Shown: positions 37,798 through 51,415 of the stretch, in pieces
Position numbering within the stretch: position 1 is the first letter of the stretch
How the letters are laid out: every line of letters begins with the position of its first letter
NCBI GenBank assembly: GCA_018881555.1
Contig: JACAXG010000201.1
Span: 760,511 to 824,510 of the forward strand
DNA: 64,000 nt
Origin: Amblyornis subalaris
Lineage: Eukaryota > Chordata > Aves > Passeriformes > Ptilonorhynchidae
Direction of reading: 5' to 3'
The notes under the pieces: model-generated
Databases searched by the model: none
Seen by the model: only the letters and a program-made list of their open reading frames with translations
Told to the model about the DNA's origin: nothing
Program-made: the position numbers and the translations under genes

Positions 37798-39504
37798 AGA
37801 CCCTCACCTTGCTCTCCAAGGGGGAGGCCCTGAGGAGAGGGAAGGCACTGCAGAAAGATGGGATGAGGAAGGAGAGAGGTCCAGGGAGAGGGAACACCAC
37901 CTTGGGGCTGGGGTTGTGCGGCTGTGCCACCCTCTGGCTGAGTTCCGCCCTCAGACCCCAGCCGGGCTCTCCATGGTGTCCCTGCGCTCCCGAGCGGTCA
38001 CCGAGGAGATGCTTCCTCTGGGCTGCGCATCCTGGGCCCCGGAGGCTGTGGGAGGGCGAGTTCCCAACTTCCCAGAGCACCAAACCGTGGAGCTGCCCCC
38101 AGCTCGGAGTTTGTGCTTTGTTGCACACCGAGCANNCGAGCCCGGCGTGCTGTGCTGGGAGGCTCCCAGTGTCCCACGCCGGAGCAGGATTTACTCCTCT
38201 GAGTAGCCAGCGAGGAGAGGCAGCGCTGCTCCCTGCCTTGGAGGAGCACGGAGTNTGTTGGGAGTTTGCTGGGAGGAGCAGTCCTGCAAAGGCTGCTTCA
38301 AACCCCAGGGGCTTTTATCCTTCTGTGGGACACCTTGAGGGCTTAATGGNGCTGTTTTGGGGTCTGTGGCTGAGCCCTTGGGGACATCCCCAGGGCAGCT
38401 CCACAGCTGCCACCCTCCTGTCCCTGAGAGCACTCTGGGTATCCNCGTTTTCTGCTCTGTTCCTTGGGAAAACCGGCTAAATCCATGAGGAGTCACAGGG
38501 CCACGAGGTATCCTAGAGCTGTCCGTCAGCTGTTCCATGTTGTGGTGGTTTTTTTCCTCTTTCTGCATGGATTTGGGAAGGTTTGATCCCAGCANCTCCT
38601 TCCTCGGAGGGATCCCACCAGGGATTGTGCAGATGCTCCAGCCCGGCCCCATCAGTGCCAGAGGGGGTCCCAGGGGTGCCAGGAGCAGGAGCTTCCATTG
38701 GATTTTGCTGGAATCACCAGCCCTGACTGTGTCCAGTGAGAGGGGGTTTGTGATCTGACCATCTGCTCGTGGGGGCAGGGCTGAAAACCCAATAAAGGCC
38801 GGGATAGGAGCTGGTGTGAGCAGGAAAACTGCAGGAAACACTTCTGTCCTATTCCCAGAGCAGTGAATGTTGCCCAGGGGTGNCTCTCCTCGCTAAAAGC
38901 TGTGGTTTTTGATTATTTCTCTTTATTTCTTGGCCACTGCTCGCAGTGTGTGTGTGAACAGGATGTTTGCATCCAGTCCTTCGCTGGAATGGGCCGGGTG
39001 TTCCAGTTTTCCAGCAGAAACATCCCCAAATGTCCAAGATTTACAGTTTTTCGCTGTGTTTGCTCAGAAAATGCATCACAAAGGAGCAATTTGTTTATTT
39101 TTGGTGTGTGCTTGGCCAGGAGTTTGGGAGAAGCTCTCCCAGGTGGGCAGAGATAATCCAAACACACGAATTCCCATCCAGGAGCTGGAAAATGCCATGA
39201 AAAAATGGATGTTGGCAGAGCTGCAGAATAAAAATGTGCTGTATTTAGGATCGTTGCACTTCGATATGTTTTCTCTGGGAGGTTTTTTTTTTTAGGTTGT
39301 AAATACGAGATTTATGGTCCCTTTGGCCAGCACCTGGCAGGAGGGAAGGAGTGGGTGTGTNCCTGGAATCTCTCAGGCTGCTCCATGTGCCTCCTGGCAG
39401 GGTTGGGAATTGCTGGGCTGGGAAATGGTGGCATTCAGGAGGTGTCCTGTAAAGTGAGCAAAGGGAAAATTCCAAGGTGAAGCAATTTTAGATGTTGTCC
39501 TAGT

Positions 39505-39945
39505 GGAGNGATTCCAGAGGAGGCCATGGAGCTGCTCCCAGGGCTGGAGCCCCTCTGGAGCCAGGTTGGGAGAGCTGGGAATGTTCACCTGGAGANGAGA
39601 AGGCTCCAGGGAGAGCTCAGAGCCTAAAGGGTCTCCAGGAGAGCTGGAGAGGGACTTGGGACAAGGCATGGNGGGACAGGACACAGGGAATGGCTTCCTG
39701 CTGGGAAAATGGAAATTGAGATGGGATATTGGGAAGGAATTGTTCCNGATGAAGATGGTGAGGCCCTGGCACAGGTTGCCCAGAGAAGCTGTGGCTGCCC
39801 CTGGATCCCTGGCAGTGTCCAAGGCCAGGTTGGACAGGGCTTGGAGCAGCCTGGGATAGTGGAAGGNGTCCCTGCCCANGGCAGGGGTGGCACNGGATGG
39901 GCTTTCAGGTCCTTCCCACCCAAACCTTTCCCTGGATTCTGTCAC
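39505..39945 (+). mobile_element. CR1 3' region
   Basis: GAGCTGCTCCCAGGGCTGG, AGGGACTTGGGACAAGG and the terminus CAGGTCCTTCCCACCCAAACC, TTCCCTGGATTC. Confidence 0.92.
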
Positions 39946-39984
39946 AGGGATGGCTGTGGAAGGTCCTCGGGACCCTCCTCTCAC

Positions 39985-40127
39985 AGCAAACTCCGGGAGT
40001 GTTGGCCAACGCTCCCAGGGATGCACGGGCTGGGATTGCTGGGGTGTCTGTGCAGGGCTGGGAGCTGCCCTGGATGATCCCTGTGGGTCCCTCCCAGCTC
40101 AGGATGTTCCATGATTCAGAGTCTGCT
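39985..40127 (+). mobile_element. CR1 3' fragment of another subfamily
   Basis: AACGCTCCCAGGGATGCACG, GGATGATCCCTGTGGGTCC, then CTCAGGATGTTCCATGATTC. The same 3' end recurs at 61085-61200. It lies just after another plus-strand CR1. Confidence 0.8.
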
Positions 40128-41324
40128 GTGGAATGATTTGGTTTAATCAGTGAGCACTAACAGGTTCCTCTTAGTTTTGATTTTTTTTGTTGTTTTTATT
40201 TTTAGCAGTGATTTGCATCTTTAAAGTACCGAGGCATTCCAGGCATTTCCCTGTTCCTGGGGGGCTGTTTCCTGTTCCGGGAGGGGATTGGGACACGACT
40301 GCTCCTTCTGTCATCCCCGCTGGGGCCTCCTCTGCTCTCCCCTCCCAGGCAGGGTTTTGTACGGCTGATTTCACTCCCTGCTCCAAATCCTCCGTGGAAA
40401 ACTGCTCCCCTTCTCTTTTCTGGGCCAGGAGCTGGTTTAATTTGAATTTCTTAATTAGCTGATGATTCATTAGGTTAATCCACAGTGTTCCCTCCTTGTT
40501 GTCTGTTATTTAATGGAATTGGACACCAGGTTTTGCACCCTGTCCAAACTTGGTGTGTTCCAGCTGGTGNATATAATATATACATTACAAATANATACAT
40601 TTAAATATAGAATATAGANNTATATAAAATTTAGAATTTATAGANNATATATAATTTATATGGAATATACAAATATATATTTAAATATATAAAAATATAA
40701 AGCATATTTAAATANGTAATAAATTTACTTGGATATATAAAAATATGAAATACGTTGAAATGTATATATAAAATAAATAAATATGGGGTTGTTTTTTCCC
40801 CTTGGCCTCTGTCTGCAGATGCCACCAAGGCTGACCCTGCTCTTGGCTCTGGAATTGTGCTTTTCCCACATGAAATTTGGGCAGCTTGGCTATTCCCTGA
40901 ATCCCTCCCATCCTTGTTTCCAGGCTGCTCTTCCCTTTGCCAGCCTTTCCGTGCTCTGTAATGTGCTCCTGGCGTGGTTTTTTGGGTCTCTTGGACAAGG
41001 ATGTGTTTTTAGGGCAGCTCCTGCTCCCAGCAGCCTCAGCCATGGCAGGAGAATTCCTCACTTGGGAGCTCGGCTGCTGGAATTGGGAGCAAAGAGCCGA
41101 TCCCAAGGGATGGGTGGAGGATCCCTGGGTGTGGGACCTGTGTCCATGGGACACTTGGGAGCTGCGTGGGGAGGGATTGTGGGCAGAGTTTGGTGTTTCC
41201 TTGGCTTTGGGGTTCCTTTTCCCCCACAGCTGGGNTGGAGAGGGAGGGCTGGGAAAGCCGAGGGATGATTTGGGGCTGGATAAAAGCAGGAGCTGCCCAG
41301 GTTTGGTGCTGAGTGTCAGTGTAG
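40128..41324. other. Intronic DNA around the AT-rich tract
   Basis: Apart from the AT low-complexity tract nothing is recognised. Confidence 0.4.
40568..40790. repeat. AT-rich low-complexity tract
   Basis: TATATA, AAATATA and TTTAAATA runs with scattered N in EXOC6B intron 1; no gene content. Confidence 0.85.
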
Positions 41325-41700
41325 ATCATGGAATCATGGAATGGTTTGGGTGGGAAAGGATCTTAAAGATCATCTCATCCCACTCCTGCCATGGGCAGGG
41401 ACACCTCCCACTATCCCAGGCTGCTCCAAGCCCTGTCCAACCTGGCCTTGGACCCTCCCGGGGATCCAGGGACAGCCACAGCTTTTCTGGGAAATCCATC
41501 CCAGCCCCTCCCCACCCTCACAGGGAACAATTCCTTCCCAATATCCCATCTATCCCTCCCCTCTGGCAGTGGGAAGCCATTCCGTGTGTCCNGTCCCTCC
41601 ATGCTTTGTCCCAAGTCCCTCTCAGCTCTCCTGGAGCCCCTTTAGGCTCTGGAATGTGCTGGAATGTCTCCCTCGGAGCCTCCTCTTTTCCACAGCAGAG
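41325..41700 (-). mobile_element. CR1 3' region
   Basis: ATCATGGAATCATGGAATGG, GGGCAGGGACACCTCCCAC and CCCAAGTCCCTCTCAGCTC, antisense. Confidence 0.92.
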
Positions 41701-43479
41701 GTGAGGGCTGTGCCACTGTAATTCATTTGTCCTTGACTGGCATCAAACTGTTCCTCATTAACCCCTGTGCCCTCCCAAAGCTTTGACATGTGCCTGAAAT
41801 CCCTTCCTCCCTGCTCCGAGGCATTTCAGCCGGCATTCCCGCATGGAGCCAGGGTGGGTGAGAGGGCCAAGTCCCTTTCCAAGCCGAGAAGGTGGGACTC
41901 ACAAATAGTGAATTGTGCCGATCCTGTCAGCAGCCCTATTTTTACACATCCTGTGCCGAGCGTCGGCGTTTTTTTAGGGTTTTCTCTGAGCCGCACCAGC
42001 GTCCTACGGTGTTTTTCCCTTTGCCCACTTCCCAAACAGGAAGAGTCAGGACTTTATTTTTTCCTCTGGAGGAAGGCAGTGGAACTGCTGCTGAAGGGCA
42101 CCGTGTTTGGACAGGCCAGAGGTGTAAACACACGAGGGATGGGGCTTGGAGAAATGAATTCCGCAGGCTCCTGGAATTCCCTCGGCGGTGGCTCCTGTCT
42201 GTGGCCGCCTTGGCTCGGAGGTGAAGTGGCTTTGGAAGCTGATGGTTTTTTGGGAAGTAGCCTGGGATAAGAGGGTCATTTGCTGTGTGGAGTGAGGATG
42301 ATGTGGCAAACCGTGGGTTGTGGATTATCCCCAGGGAATTCACTCCCACCCTGAAGGATCCTGAACCAAACACAGGGAACGTGGAGAGTGGATCCCTGCC
42401 TGCTCCAGCATCCCTCGCTTCCGCTTTCCCTGGCTAAAACCGGTTACAAACGGGTTGAAATCCCACTGCTGAACTGTTCCGTGCGCACCTCTTGGGCTGG
42501 GTCGGGAATTCCTGGATGCGGTAACTCCAGAACGATTCCCGCTGCTCTGGGAATTGCCGGCCGCTCTCTGCGTTCGTGACGGAGATCTACGGCCGGGACA
42601 GCCCCTCCTGGCCTGGAAATGCCTGGATCTGGTGATAAGGAGCAGTTCCAGGCCCGGGGGCTGAGGAACAGATTCAGGAGCTCGGCAGTGCCGGAGGGGT
42701 CGGGGCTGGAGGCAGAGCCGGACGCAAAACCCTCCGTGCGCGATTCCTTTGTTTTCCACGTGGTGTTGGGGTTCTTTTTTTCCTTCTCCTTCTTGATTTT
42801 CCCTTTGGGGACGCCGAGGGCCTTTGAAGCAGGTTGGCTGCGGGCCTGAGCCGTGACATGTTGCCTTTTTAAAATTCCTCTTGCGCTATCAGTTGGACAC
42901 AGCATCCTTGGCTTCCTGTCCCGGGGAACGGGGCGGTCGCTGCCGAGGGTGGCACAGGATGGGACAACTCTCGAGGAACCCTGGAGAGCTGCTTCCCACC
43001 TTTTGGGGCCCTTAAAATTCCTCTGTTAAATCCCATTGGTGTTTTAGCGTTATTCCATTAAATGCGCTTCGGAATGAGCTGCTGGAGTTTGGGAATAGCT
43101 GGAGGGGTTTGGAATCTTGTCCCTGCAAGGTCAGAGCGGCGATGGGCAAATGGTGCTGCTGCATCCATGGATTTGTTGGGATGTTTGGTAAAGTCTCAGT
43201 GGTGGCTTCCAGGATTGTGGAGGGAAGGGAGCCAGAGGCTGGGAGCTGCTGGGATGGGGAGAGGTCAGAGCAGAGATTGTGGAGGTGGAAGGGGTCAGTG
43301 CCTGGACGGAGACACCGGAATGGTCCCTTCGGTTAAAGGTGTCACCGGAGCAGCCCTGGGAGAAGGATTTGGGGTGCTGGTGGGTGAGGCTGGACCTGCC
43401 CCATTCCAGAACCCCCCGTGCCCTGGGCTGATCCCACGGCGTGGGCAGCAGGAAAGGAAAGGAAAGGTGGGAATTGTGC
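41701..43479. other. Intronic DNA with a small CpG-rich pocket
   Basis: A CpG-rich pocket lies at about 42480-42620 (GTGCGCACC, TTGCCGGCCGC). No exon. Confidence 0.4.
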
Positions 43480-44012
43480 CCCTGTGCCCCTGTGCTCAGG
43501 TGAGACCCTCCCTGCAGGGCTGCTCCAGCCCTGGGCCAGCAGCACAAGGACGTGGAGCTGCTGGAGAGAGCCCAGAGGAGCCACGGAGCTGCTCCCAGGG
43601 CTGGAGCCCCTCTGGAGCCAGGCTGGNAGAGCTGGGAATGTTCACCTGGAGAAGGGAAGGCTCCAGGAAGAGCTCAGAGTCCCTGCCAGAGCCTAAAGGG
43701 GCTCCAGGAGAGCTGGAGAGGGACTCGGGACAAGGCCTGGAGGGACAGGACACAGGGAATGGCTTAAAATTGGAAAGGGGGAAACTTAGATGGGCTATTG
43801 GGAAGGAATTCCTGGCTGGGAGGGTGGGGAGGCCCTGGCACAGGTTTTCCAGAGAAGCTGTGGCTGCCCCTGGATCCCTGGAAGTGCCCAAGGCCAGGTT
43901 GGACAGGGCTTGGAGCAGCCTGGGATAGTGGGAGGTGTCCCTGCCTATGGCAGGGGTGGACCTGGATGAGCTTTCAGGTCCCTTCCATCCCAAACCATTC
44001 CATGANTCCATG
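43480..44012 (+). mobile_element. CR1 3' region, about 530 bp
   Basis: CTCAGGTGAGACCCTCCCTG to the terminus CAGGTCCCTTCCATCCCAAACC (split here by one change) and ATTCCATGA.TCC. Confidence 0.93.
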
Positions 44013-45627
44013 CAAACAGGGACCTGGTCCTGGCCAGCTGAATTCTCTGTGCTGCTCTCCAGGTGTGCCCTGGCCTCCCCTCCAGGGGTTCTGTGCTTGG
44101 GGCCATCTCTTTTCATCTGCATCTCCCCCANTGGACATGGAGAGCAGAATCAGGAGGTACCAATTCCTGACAAATGCTGGGATCTCTCTCTCAGTTCTTG
44201 TATCCCAGCCCCATTTCAGGTGCATTATTCTTGCTACATCTGCAAACTGCTCACCTGCTGTTACCTCCCTGCTTAATTATCCCAGAGAACTGTGCAAATT
44301 CCATTTTCCCCCTCTTTTGTCACGTCCTGGTGGATGCTGGGGGATTCCCAGCCTTTGGATTGGGAATTGTTCCTTTTTGGTGCATGAGGTTGTTGCTCCG
44401 TGCAGGAGAGGCTTTTTGCAAGCTGTGCAGACAGAGTTTTCCTGCTTTCCTGCCTTTCCTGGGACAAATTTTTGGTGGTAAATTTGCAAAAGGTCTGGAA
44501 AAAATTCCCCTCCTGGGTCTGTGCTGTGTTTGTGGTGCATTCGGTGTTCCTGGGAGTTGCTGGGTTTCAGGCCCTGCTGGATCCTGGTCTTTAGCTGAGG
44601 CAGTAAATTAAATATTTTCCTNTTTTTACCTTCCATCTCTTGTATTTCTCATCAGTGTTTTTCCGATTAAGAAATACAAATATCCATGGACAAGACATGG
44701 GGGGATGGGAGTGGGGATGCTTTTAACCAGCTCCTGAGTCAGCTCAGAATGCTTTTAATCCAGATTTTTGTCGTTGCTGGAGGTGCTTGCTTTGCCTGAG
44801 GATTGGTGGACGAACCTGATGTTAAATAAGGATATTTAAATTGTATTTTATTGTCCTGTCTCATCCATCCATCCATCCATCCCTGTTTTCCTCCCCTCCC
44901 TGGCAGGCTGTGCTTTCAAGTCCCTCCATTTCCAATGCTTCCTGGAATGGATGTTTCGGGCTCTTGTTTTTCCCCGAAACGCTGCTCCAGCCCCGTGGGC
45001 AGCAGGGATGGATCTCCCTGTGGGCTCCTGTTTGTGGGAGGCCCATCCTGCTCCATGTGGCTGCTGAGTCCCCGGGGAGGAGGGCAGCTCGCGGGGCTTT
45101 GGGCGTGTGGCTGTTTGCCTCCCGTCCCGGCTCCGGGGTGGTTTTGTGTTCCCTGGCAGTGTTCCCATAAAGCTCGTGTGCTTGGTTGTTTCCCGGGGCG
45201 ATTCGTGTGCCTCTCTGCCCTTTGCACCTCATAAATTCCTGACTCACGGCCCTGACCTTTGCTTGAGGTGGGATCGGAGTCTTTTCCAGAGACACCTACG
45301 AGGGGAAATTTGCCTTTCCTGATTGTTTATTACCCGTGGATTGCTCTTAGTGCTGGCAAACCCCTGCCTTGTTCCTTGTGGGAATTTGCCTGGCTTCAGT
45401 TCCTGGGAGTTCTGCCACTGGAGGGTCTCCTGTTAATTGGTNTTAGTGATTAACCAGTGACTGATCTTAACAGATGAAGTGGCTCTGCAGGGACTCCTTT
45501 GCTTCTCTCTTAAAGCCAAAGCAGTGGCACTTGGGAGCCTTAATTCAGGATTTTGGGATCTGCTTCCACTCCTCTCTTCCATTTATTCGAATAAACTTTG
45601 GATCAGTAACTTTCATTAATGCCNTGA
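44013..45627. other. Intronic DNA, nothing beyond (ATCC)n
   Basis: Unique sequence apart from the ATCC microsatellite. Confidence 0.4.
44861..44883 (+). repeat. (ATCC)n microsatellite
   Basis: Five to six perfect CATC/ATCC tetramers in EXOC6B intron 1. Confidence 0.9.
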
Positions 45628-45862
45628 ACGGAATGATGGGATATAGGGAAGGAATTCCTGNCTGTGAGGGTGNGGAGGTCCTGGAATGGAATTCCCAGAG
45701 AAGCTGTGGCTGCCCCTGGGTCTCTGGAAGTGCCCAAGGCCAGGCTGGANNGGGCTTGGAGCAGCCTGGGATAGTGGGAGGTGTCCCTGCCCATGGCAGG
45801 GATGGGATGAGATGATCCTTAAGATCCCTTCCCACCCAAACCATTCCGTGATTCCAGGAATC
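45628..45862 (+). mobile_element. CR1 3' fragment
   Basis: GGGATATAGGGAAGGAATTCC to AAGATCCCTTCCCACCC and AAACCATTCCGTGATTCC. Confidence 0.9.
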
Positions 45863-45974
45863 CAANCCAGTGTTCCATGAATGATTTAATTAATATTTGC
45901 AGCATGTGAACACCTCACTGTTTAAACTCAACATTCCCTGCCTGTGGATACTGGGAAGTATTTNCTATTTATTT

Positions 45975-46108
45975 CCAGATCCCAGGATACTCTGAGTTGG
46001 AANGGACCCACAGGGATCATCNATTCCTGCNCTTAAGTGACTCATCCAGGGATTGACCCCACACCTCGGTGTTGCCAGCACCCTGCTCCGACCAACCGAG
46101 CCAATCTC
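45975..46108 (-). mobile_element. CR1 3' fragment, older subfamily
   Basis: ATACTCTGAGTTGGAA, GGACCCACAGGGATCATC and GGATTGACCCCACACCTC, antisense and diverged. Confidence 0.75.
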
Positions 46109-47556
46109 AGAGTCTAAAACTGCACTAAATTGCCCTTAATGTTTTTTTTTTTGGTAATTCTGTGTTCCTAAATCATCCCTGAGCAGTGAAAGCAACCTCC
46201 ATTCCCGATCCCTGGATGAGCACAGGCCGTTCCAAGCCTCAGTCCACGGAGCACCGCTCCCCGGCCCAGGGAAGCNNGCGAGTTGAATTGTCCTTCTCTG
46301 GATGCTCCCCGTGGGAGAGTTCATTGGCCGCGCTGGGGTTTGCCGTTCGCGCGGGTTTGGGATTCCCGGCCGGAGCTGGGGCTCCGGAGATGGATGGCCG
46401 TGGCCGTCCCCAGCCCGCGCCNAGGACAGGCTCCCTTTGTGTTTCTGGCTGGAGCTTTCAGCGGGGCCTGTTGATGAGGATTTCCAATGGCCAGGCTGTC
46501 TGGGCTGATAAGAGCGGAGATAAATTCCGGTTCGGATCCCCTCGGNTGCTGTTGGCGCTCGTGGGTCCTTCAAACCGGCGAGGAAATCCTTGGTTCTGGG
46601 ANGCTTGGCACACATGGATCCCATCCCGGCCGTTTGCTGCCGCGGGCTGTGTCTTACAAACGCTCAGACCTGCTTTTTAATTTTCCCATTTAATTGTTTC
46701 CCTCTCTTGTGGCCGGTCCGGGCTATTAATTCCCGAGAATTAAGAGGTGCTTTGTGGAAAGCAGTAATAAGNGTGGATGTGGCTCCCGGGGATTCTCCCT
46801 GTGGATGTGTTCTGCTGAGGGATGGCGGTGGGGTTTTTCTCTGCTGCCAGGGATGCCAAGGAAAACCAGGAATTCCTTTGGTTCCCTGAGGGGCAGCAGG
46901 TCAGGGATGGATAATCCAGGCTGGCAGTCACAGGGGAGTTTTCCCAAGTGTGTTGCAGCAGGTTCCAGGTGGGGGAAGGACCTCCCATCCCCATCCATGT
47001 GGATTTGTGTCCTGAGGGTGAACGTTGTCCCGGGTTTTCTGTGCCCCGGTGGCTTCCCAGGACCGAGGAAGCTTTGGATAATCCTGTACCTTGGCACGGT
47101 GTTGGCTCTTGATTAACTCGGGGCAGTTTTAATGGGATTGGGGATTTGCCTCGTCCCCCTTGGCCTGGGGAAGGGCTGACAGGGCTGGATGAGCTCAGGC
47201 TCGGATTGGGGTTGCATTTCCCTGGCACAAAGGCTGTGGGGCTGATCCCCGATCCCGCTGCTCCATCCGGGTGCCCTGGGGCCGGCTGTGGGGTGTGTGG
47301 GGTGTGGGGGCTGTGCTGGAGGCAGGATGTGTCTGGGGGGGCTCCTGGCTTTGGGGTCGGGGCCGTGTCCAGTGGATTGGGGGATGTGGGTGGATTTGTG
47401 GTGGAGCTGCTGGGTGGGGTCACCGTGGCCTCGCCAGTAAGGACCATGGAATGCTGTGCTGGGAGCCTGAAGGACAAGTGGCGTGGTCGTGTCTGCTGCA
47501 CTGGTTGGATGCAGGAATATCAATCCTGGGGACAGTTGTTTCCTTGTGTTCTTATC
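46109..47556. other. Intronic DNA with a CpG-rich pocket
   Basis: A CpG-rich pocket at 46250-46660 (GCCGTTCGCGCGGG, CCCGGCCGG). No exon. Confidence 0.4.
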
Positions 47557-48010
47557 GTGGAATCCTGGAGTGGTTTGGGTGGGAAGGGACCTTAAAGCCC
47601 ATCCAGTGCCACCCCTGCCATGGGCAGGGACACCTCCCACTATCCCAGGTGGCTCCAAGCCCTGTCCAGCCTGGCCTTGGACACTGCCAGGGATCCAGGG
47701 ACAGCCACAGCTTCTCTGGGAATTCCATGCCAGCCCCTCCCCACCCTCCCAGCCAGGAATTCNTTCCCAATATCCCATCTAACCCTGCCCTCTGGCAGTG
47801 GGAAGCCATTCCCTGTGTCCTGTCCCTCCATGCCTTGTCCCCAGTCCCTCTCCAGCTCTCCTGGAGCCCCTTTAGGCTCTGGCAGGGGCTCTGAGNTCTC
47901 CCTGGAGCCTTCCCTTCTCCAGGTGAACATTCCCAGCTCTCCCAGCCTGGCTCCAGAGGGGCTCCAGCCCTGGGAGCAGCTCCATGNCCTCTCTGGACTC
48001 GTTCCAGCAA
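47557..48010 (-). mobile_element. CR1 3' region
   Basis: GTGGAATCCTGGAGTGG, GGGACCTTAAAGCCCATCC and CAGCCTGGCTCCAGAGGGG, antisense. Confidence 0.92.
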
Positions 48011-51000
48011 ATCAGTACCTCCCACTCCAGCCTTGGCCATGAGCTCTTTCCTTTGGGATTTGGGTCTTGCTTTCCCTGAGTCTGGACCTTTCCTGTGAAA
48101 AATTTAGAGTTTTCTCTGGTGCCATCCAGTGGCAAAATCCGGGATCGCGCCTTGGCTGAAGCCATTCCCGGGATGAGCAGAGCCTGCAACTGGGAAACGA
48201 GGAACTGCTCAAGGGGGCAGTGAGATTCCCTGGGAAAGGAAGGGCAGGATGTGGGAATATCGGGAATAATATTACCTTGTAAAAGAGAGAAACTGTGGAC
48301 AGTCTAATGGGTCTCCTTCTTTTTCCTTTTCGTTCTTGGCCTTCTGATCGATCCTGTGAGCTGATTTATTCCAGCAGTTTTGTTGGCATGGTTTACAGGG
48401 AATTCCCATGGCTCCCAATTAATTTAACCCTTCATTAGGGGTGAGCGGGGAGCAGAGGCTGCTCAGCAGCACAGGGTGGGTGAGCCCAGTGCTGAGGGCG
48501 AAGGACATTCCCCAGTCCTGCAGAAATGTCCCAGATTCCGTCTCTCCTTCTGCTCCCACCCCACGGAATTACCTTTAAATGTAAAAACACTGCTGGGAAC
48601 TGCTGGCATTGCTGGAAAACAAATCCTTGGTCCAGGCACCAGACTCTGTATCCCAAATCCTGAGGGTGGGAGTTTTCCAGGAGAGGGTCAGCAAAAAGTG
48701 AATGCTCTGAAAAATCCTCTATTCTTAAGCCTGGNCTGGGGGAGTGGCCGAGTTCTTTGGAGAGATGAAAATGGGAAACTTCGGAAGGGAGAGGGAACCA
48801 CCTGGAAGTGGATCCTGGATCCTTATGGTTCAGGCCCCCCAAATATTATTTTTTTATGGTGTTTATTCATAATACAAAGCTGGTCCAGAACTCTCCAGGG
48901 AGGACAGCGGCAGGTGCTTCAGGAGAAGTACTTCTGGGATTTGGGGCTGAGTCCCTGTGTAGGTTTTTTGGAAGCCACACTCCTCAAAATGATGTGGAAA
49001 AGCCANATGATCCCTCCTTGGCTCTCCAGTCCCAGCTGGCAGCCTGGGCGTCCCTCCTCCCACCCAGAGGGAGGTTTGAGGGTGTAAATGTCACCCCGAG
49101 CTCATCCAAGNGTTCGGGATAACCTAATTAGCCCTAATTGGCTCCCGGGGTGAGCTCGCCCTGGGATGATCCCGGCACGGATCAGGGTTGGTGTTCCCAG
49201 GTTTTCCTCGGCTCAATCCGTGTGGTTTGTGCCTCCATCCCTGCTGCGGCTGGGCAGGATTGGGGGAATCTTGTGTGTCTGGAGCAGGTTGGGATGGGGC
49301 GGAGGGAAGGGATGTGGTCCTGAGTTCCCCCTTATCCCACTGGCTGACGAGGAGCAGTTTATGTCCCACCAGTTCCTGAAGAGGATTTTGGGACNAGCCC
49401 CACTTTCCCTGCTGCTGCAATAGCTCCTCCTGCCTCCGCATCCCTCATTTGTCAGCGTTCCCTAAACCTGCCCAGATCCTCTCAAAACAACATGAAAAGG
49501 GAATGGGAAGGCTTTAAAATGGCAAAAAAAAGAGGTGAGGGGAAAAAAAGCCAAGTTTATTGGGAGTAAAAACTGGGATGATGAACTGCTTTAGTGGGGT
49601 TAAGGCAGCTGAGGGAGCAATGAGCGGGGCTGGGTGACATGCAGACCCCGAGCACCGACCTGGGCATGTGGCACAGCTCAGCCAAGACCTTCATATNGCC
49701 ATTTATTTATTCGTTCCTATTCCTGCCCATCCCCAGGGTCACTGGGAGACCCCATCCAGCCTTTCCCTGTCCAGCTGCTCCTTCCTGCAGGAATCCATGC
49801 CTTGGGAAGCTGCTGAGCCAGGGATTTTNGGTCTCTGTGGAGGTCTGAGATATGGAAGGCATCAAATCTGATGCTCAGTGGTTGTTTTCTTGTTTAAAGA
49901 CTTGTCCTGCTGGGAACCCAGCTTGGTGCCCTGTCCTGGTTTTTGTGCTGCAGAGCTGGGATATTTGGAGCAATCCCTCCTGAGCAAAGGAGTCGCTTTT
50001 CCCATGTGTGGGAACAACATCCTGGTGCCAATAACTCCTTTTTGCCTTTATTTCCATTGAAGTGTTAAAAATGTGTTTGCCCAAGGTGTGGCTTAGGGAT
50101 GGAGTGGTTCCTGTCAGCACCATCAGTCTGAGCTGAGATTCTCTTTGAAGGTTCTCTGAAGGAAAAGCTGGGAAATTCTTCTTAAAAATATAAATAAATA
50201 TATTAAATATGGAGTGAAACGGTCCTGGAGGGAACCTGGGCCTTGGGTGCTCTCTGCAGTGACTCTGAGCATCCCCAGCTGCCTGGATGGCTCAGGTCCT
50301 GTTCCCTCATCCAGAAATAGGGAATGTGGGAGGGAAAAATAATCTTGGAGCCTCTTTAGTGGTGGCTCAGGTGCACTCCAGGCTCGCTGTGCTCTGAAGC
50401 ATTCTCGGTGAGGGAATTCCAANTTGAACTTCAGTTTGAAGCCTAAACAAGCACAGGCTTCACTTCTNGCTGTGATTTTGTAGAACAAATGTTATTTCTC
50501 TCCCAGCCAGCACAGACAGCTCCTTTTCGCTTATTTTTGTGGGGACTGAGAGCTCCCTTTGCTGGCAGCTCNGCAGGATCTGCTGCTGCAGCTCTGGTAC
50601 CTCCTCACTTAATGCAACAATTTCTCATTAATTTACAAAGGTTGCACAAATTGGATCTGAGCTGTGGGGCCATCGGTGCTTCTGAAGTCCTCAGGATGAG
50701 CAGACACCTCGCTCAAGCCCAACCGTGACATCTTGCTGAGNTGTTTGCACATAAATGTGAATTTTTTCCCGAATTTTTCCGGTGCTGTCCCACTGCGAAG
50801 CAGCAGCTCTGGGTGATTTTTCTCCCCCAAACTCTTGGTNGAAATTATAAATTGTCTTTGTCTAGAATTCTTTGCCACCTAAGAGGAAAAAAAGTGACCT
50901 TAAGCTCCCTGAAAGGAATTGTACTGAGTTATTGGGGGTGGAGAACTGAGTGGAGCAGAGGAGGAGGGTGACAGTTCCCATGGGATGGGGAAGAAGGTTC

Positions 51001-51415
51001 AGCTCCTGAGGAGCAGCTGCAGCTGGGAGCACGCAGGGAATTTCCCCAGGGCTCACAACAGTTGTTGGCCACTCACTCCTGCAGGAGGGGGAGGAAGAAG
51101 GGACGAAATCCCTGCAGAGCTTGGGCACANGTGTTTGGTGCTGGAGCCTGGGGACTGCCAGGGTCACCCCAGCCCTTTTCAGGGCAGTTTGGCCTTGCCA
51201 AGGGCACTTCCACCTCGCCCTGTGCANGTGGCAGCTGGAAAAGGTCATTTTTTACGGAGGGAGTGTTCAGGGGCAGCGTGTGCTCCTTGGAAAAGCACCG
51301 TCCTGGAAAATAAGGGTTGGGACAGCTTGTCTTGGTGGTTTTCCCCTNTTTTCAAGCTGCTTTCCCTTTTGCTCTGGTGCTGTTTGATTTGGGGGATGGA
51401 AGTGGATTGAGGGTT
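48011..51415. other. Intronic DNA, nothing recognised
   Basis: Unique sequence with scattered N; no exon or repeat family recognised. Confidence 0.4.
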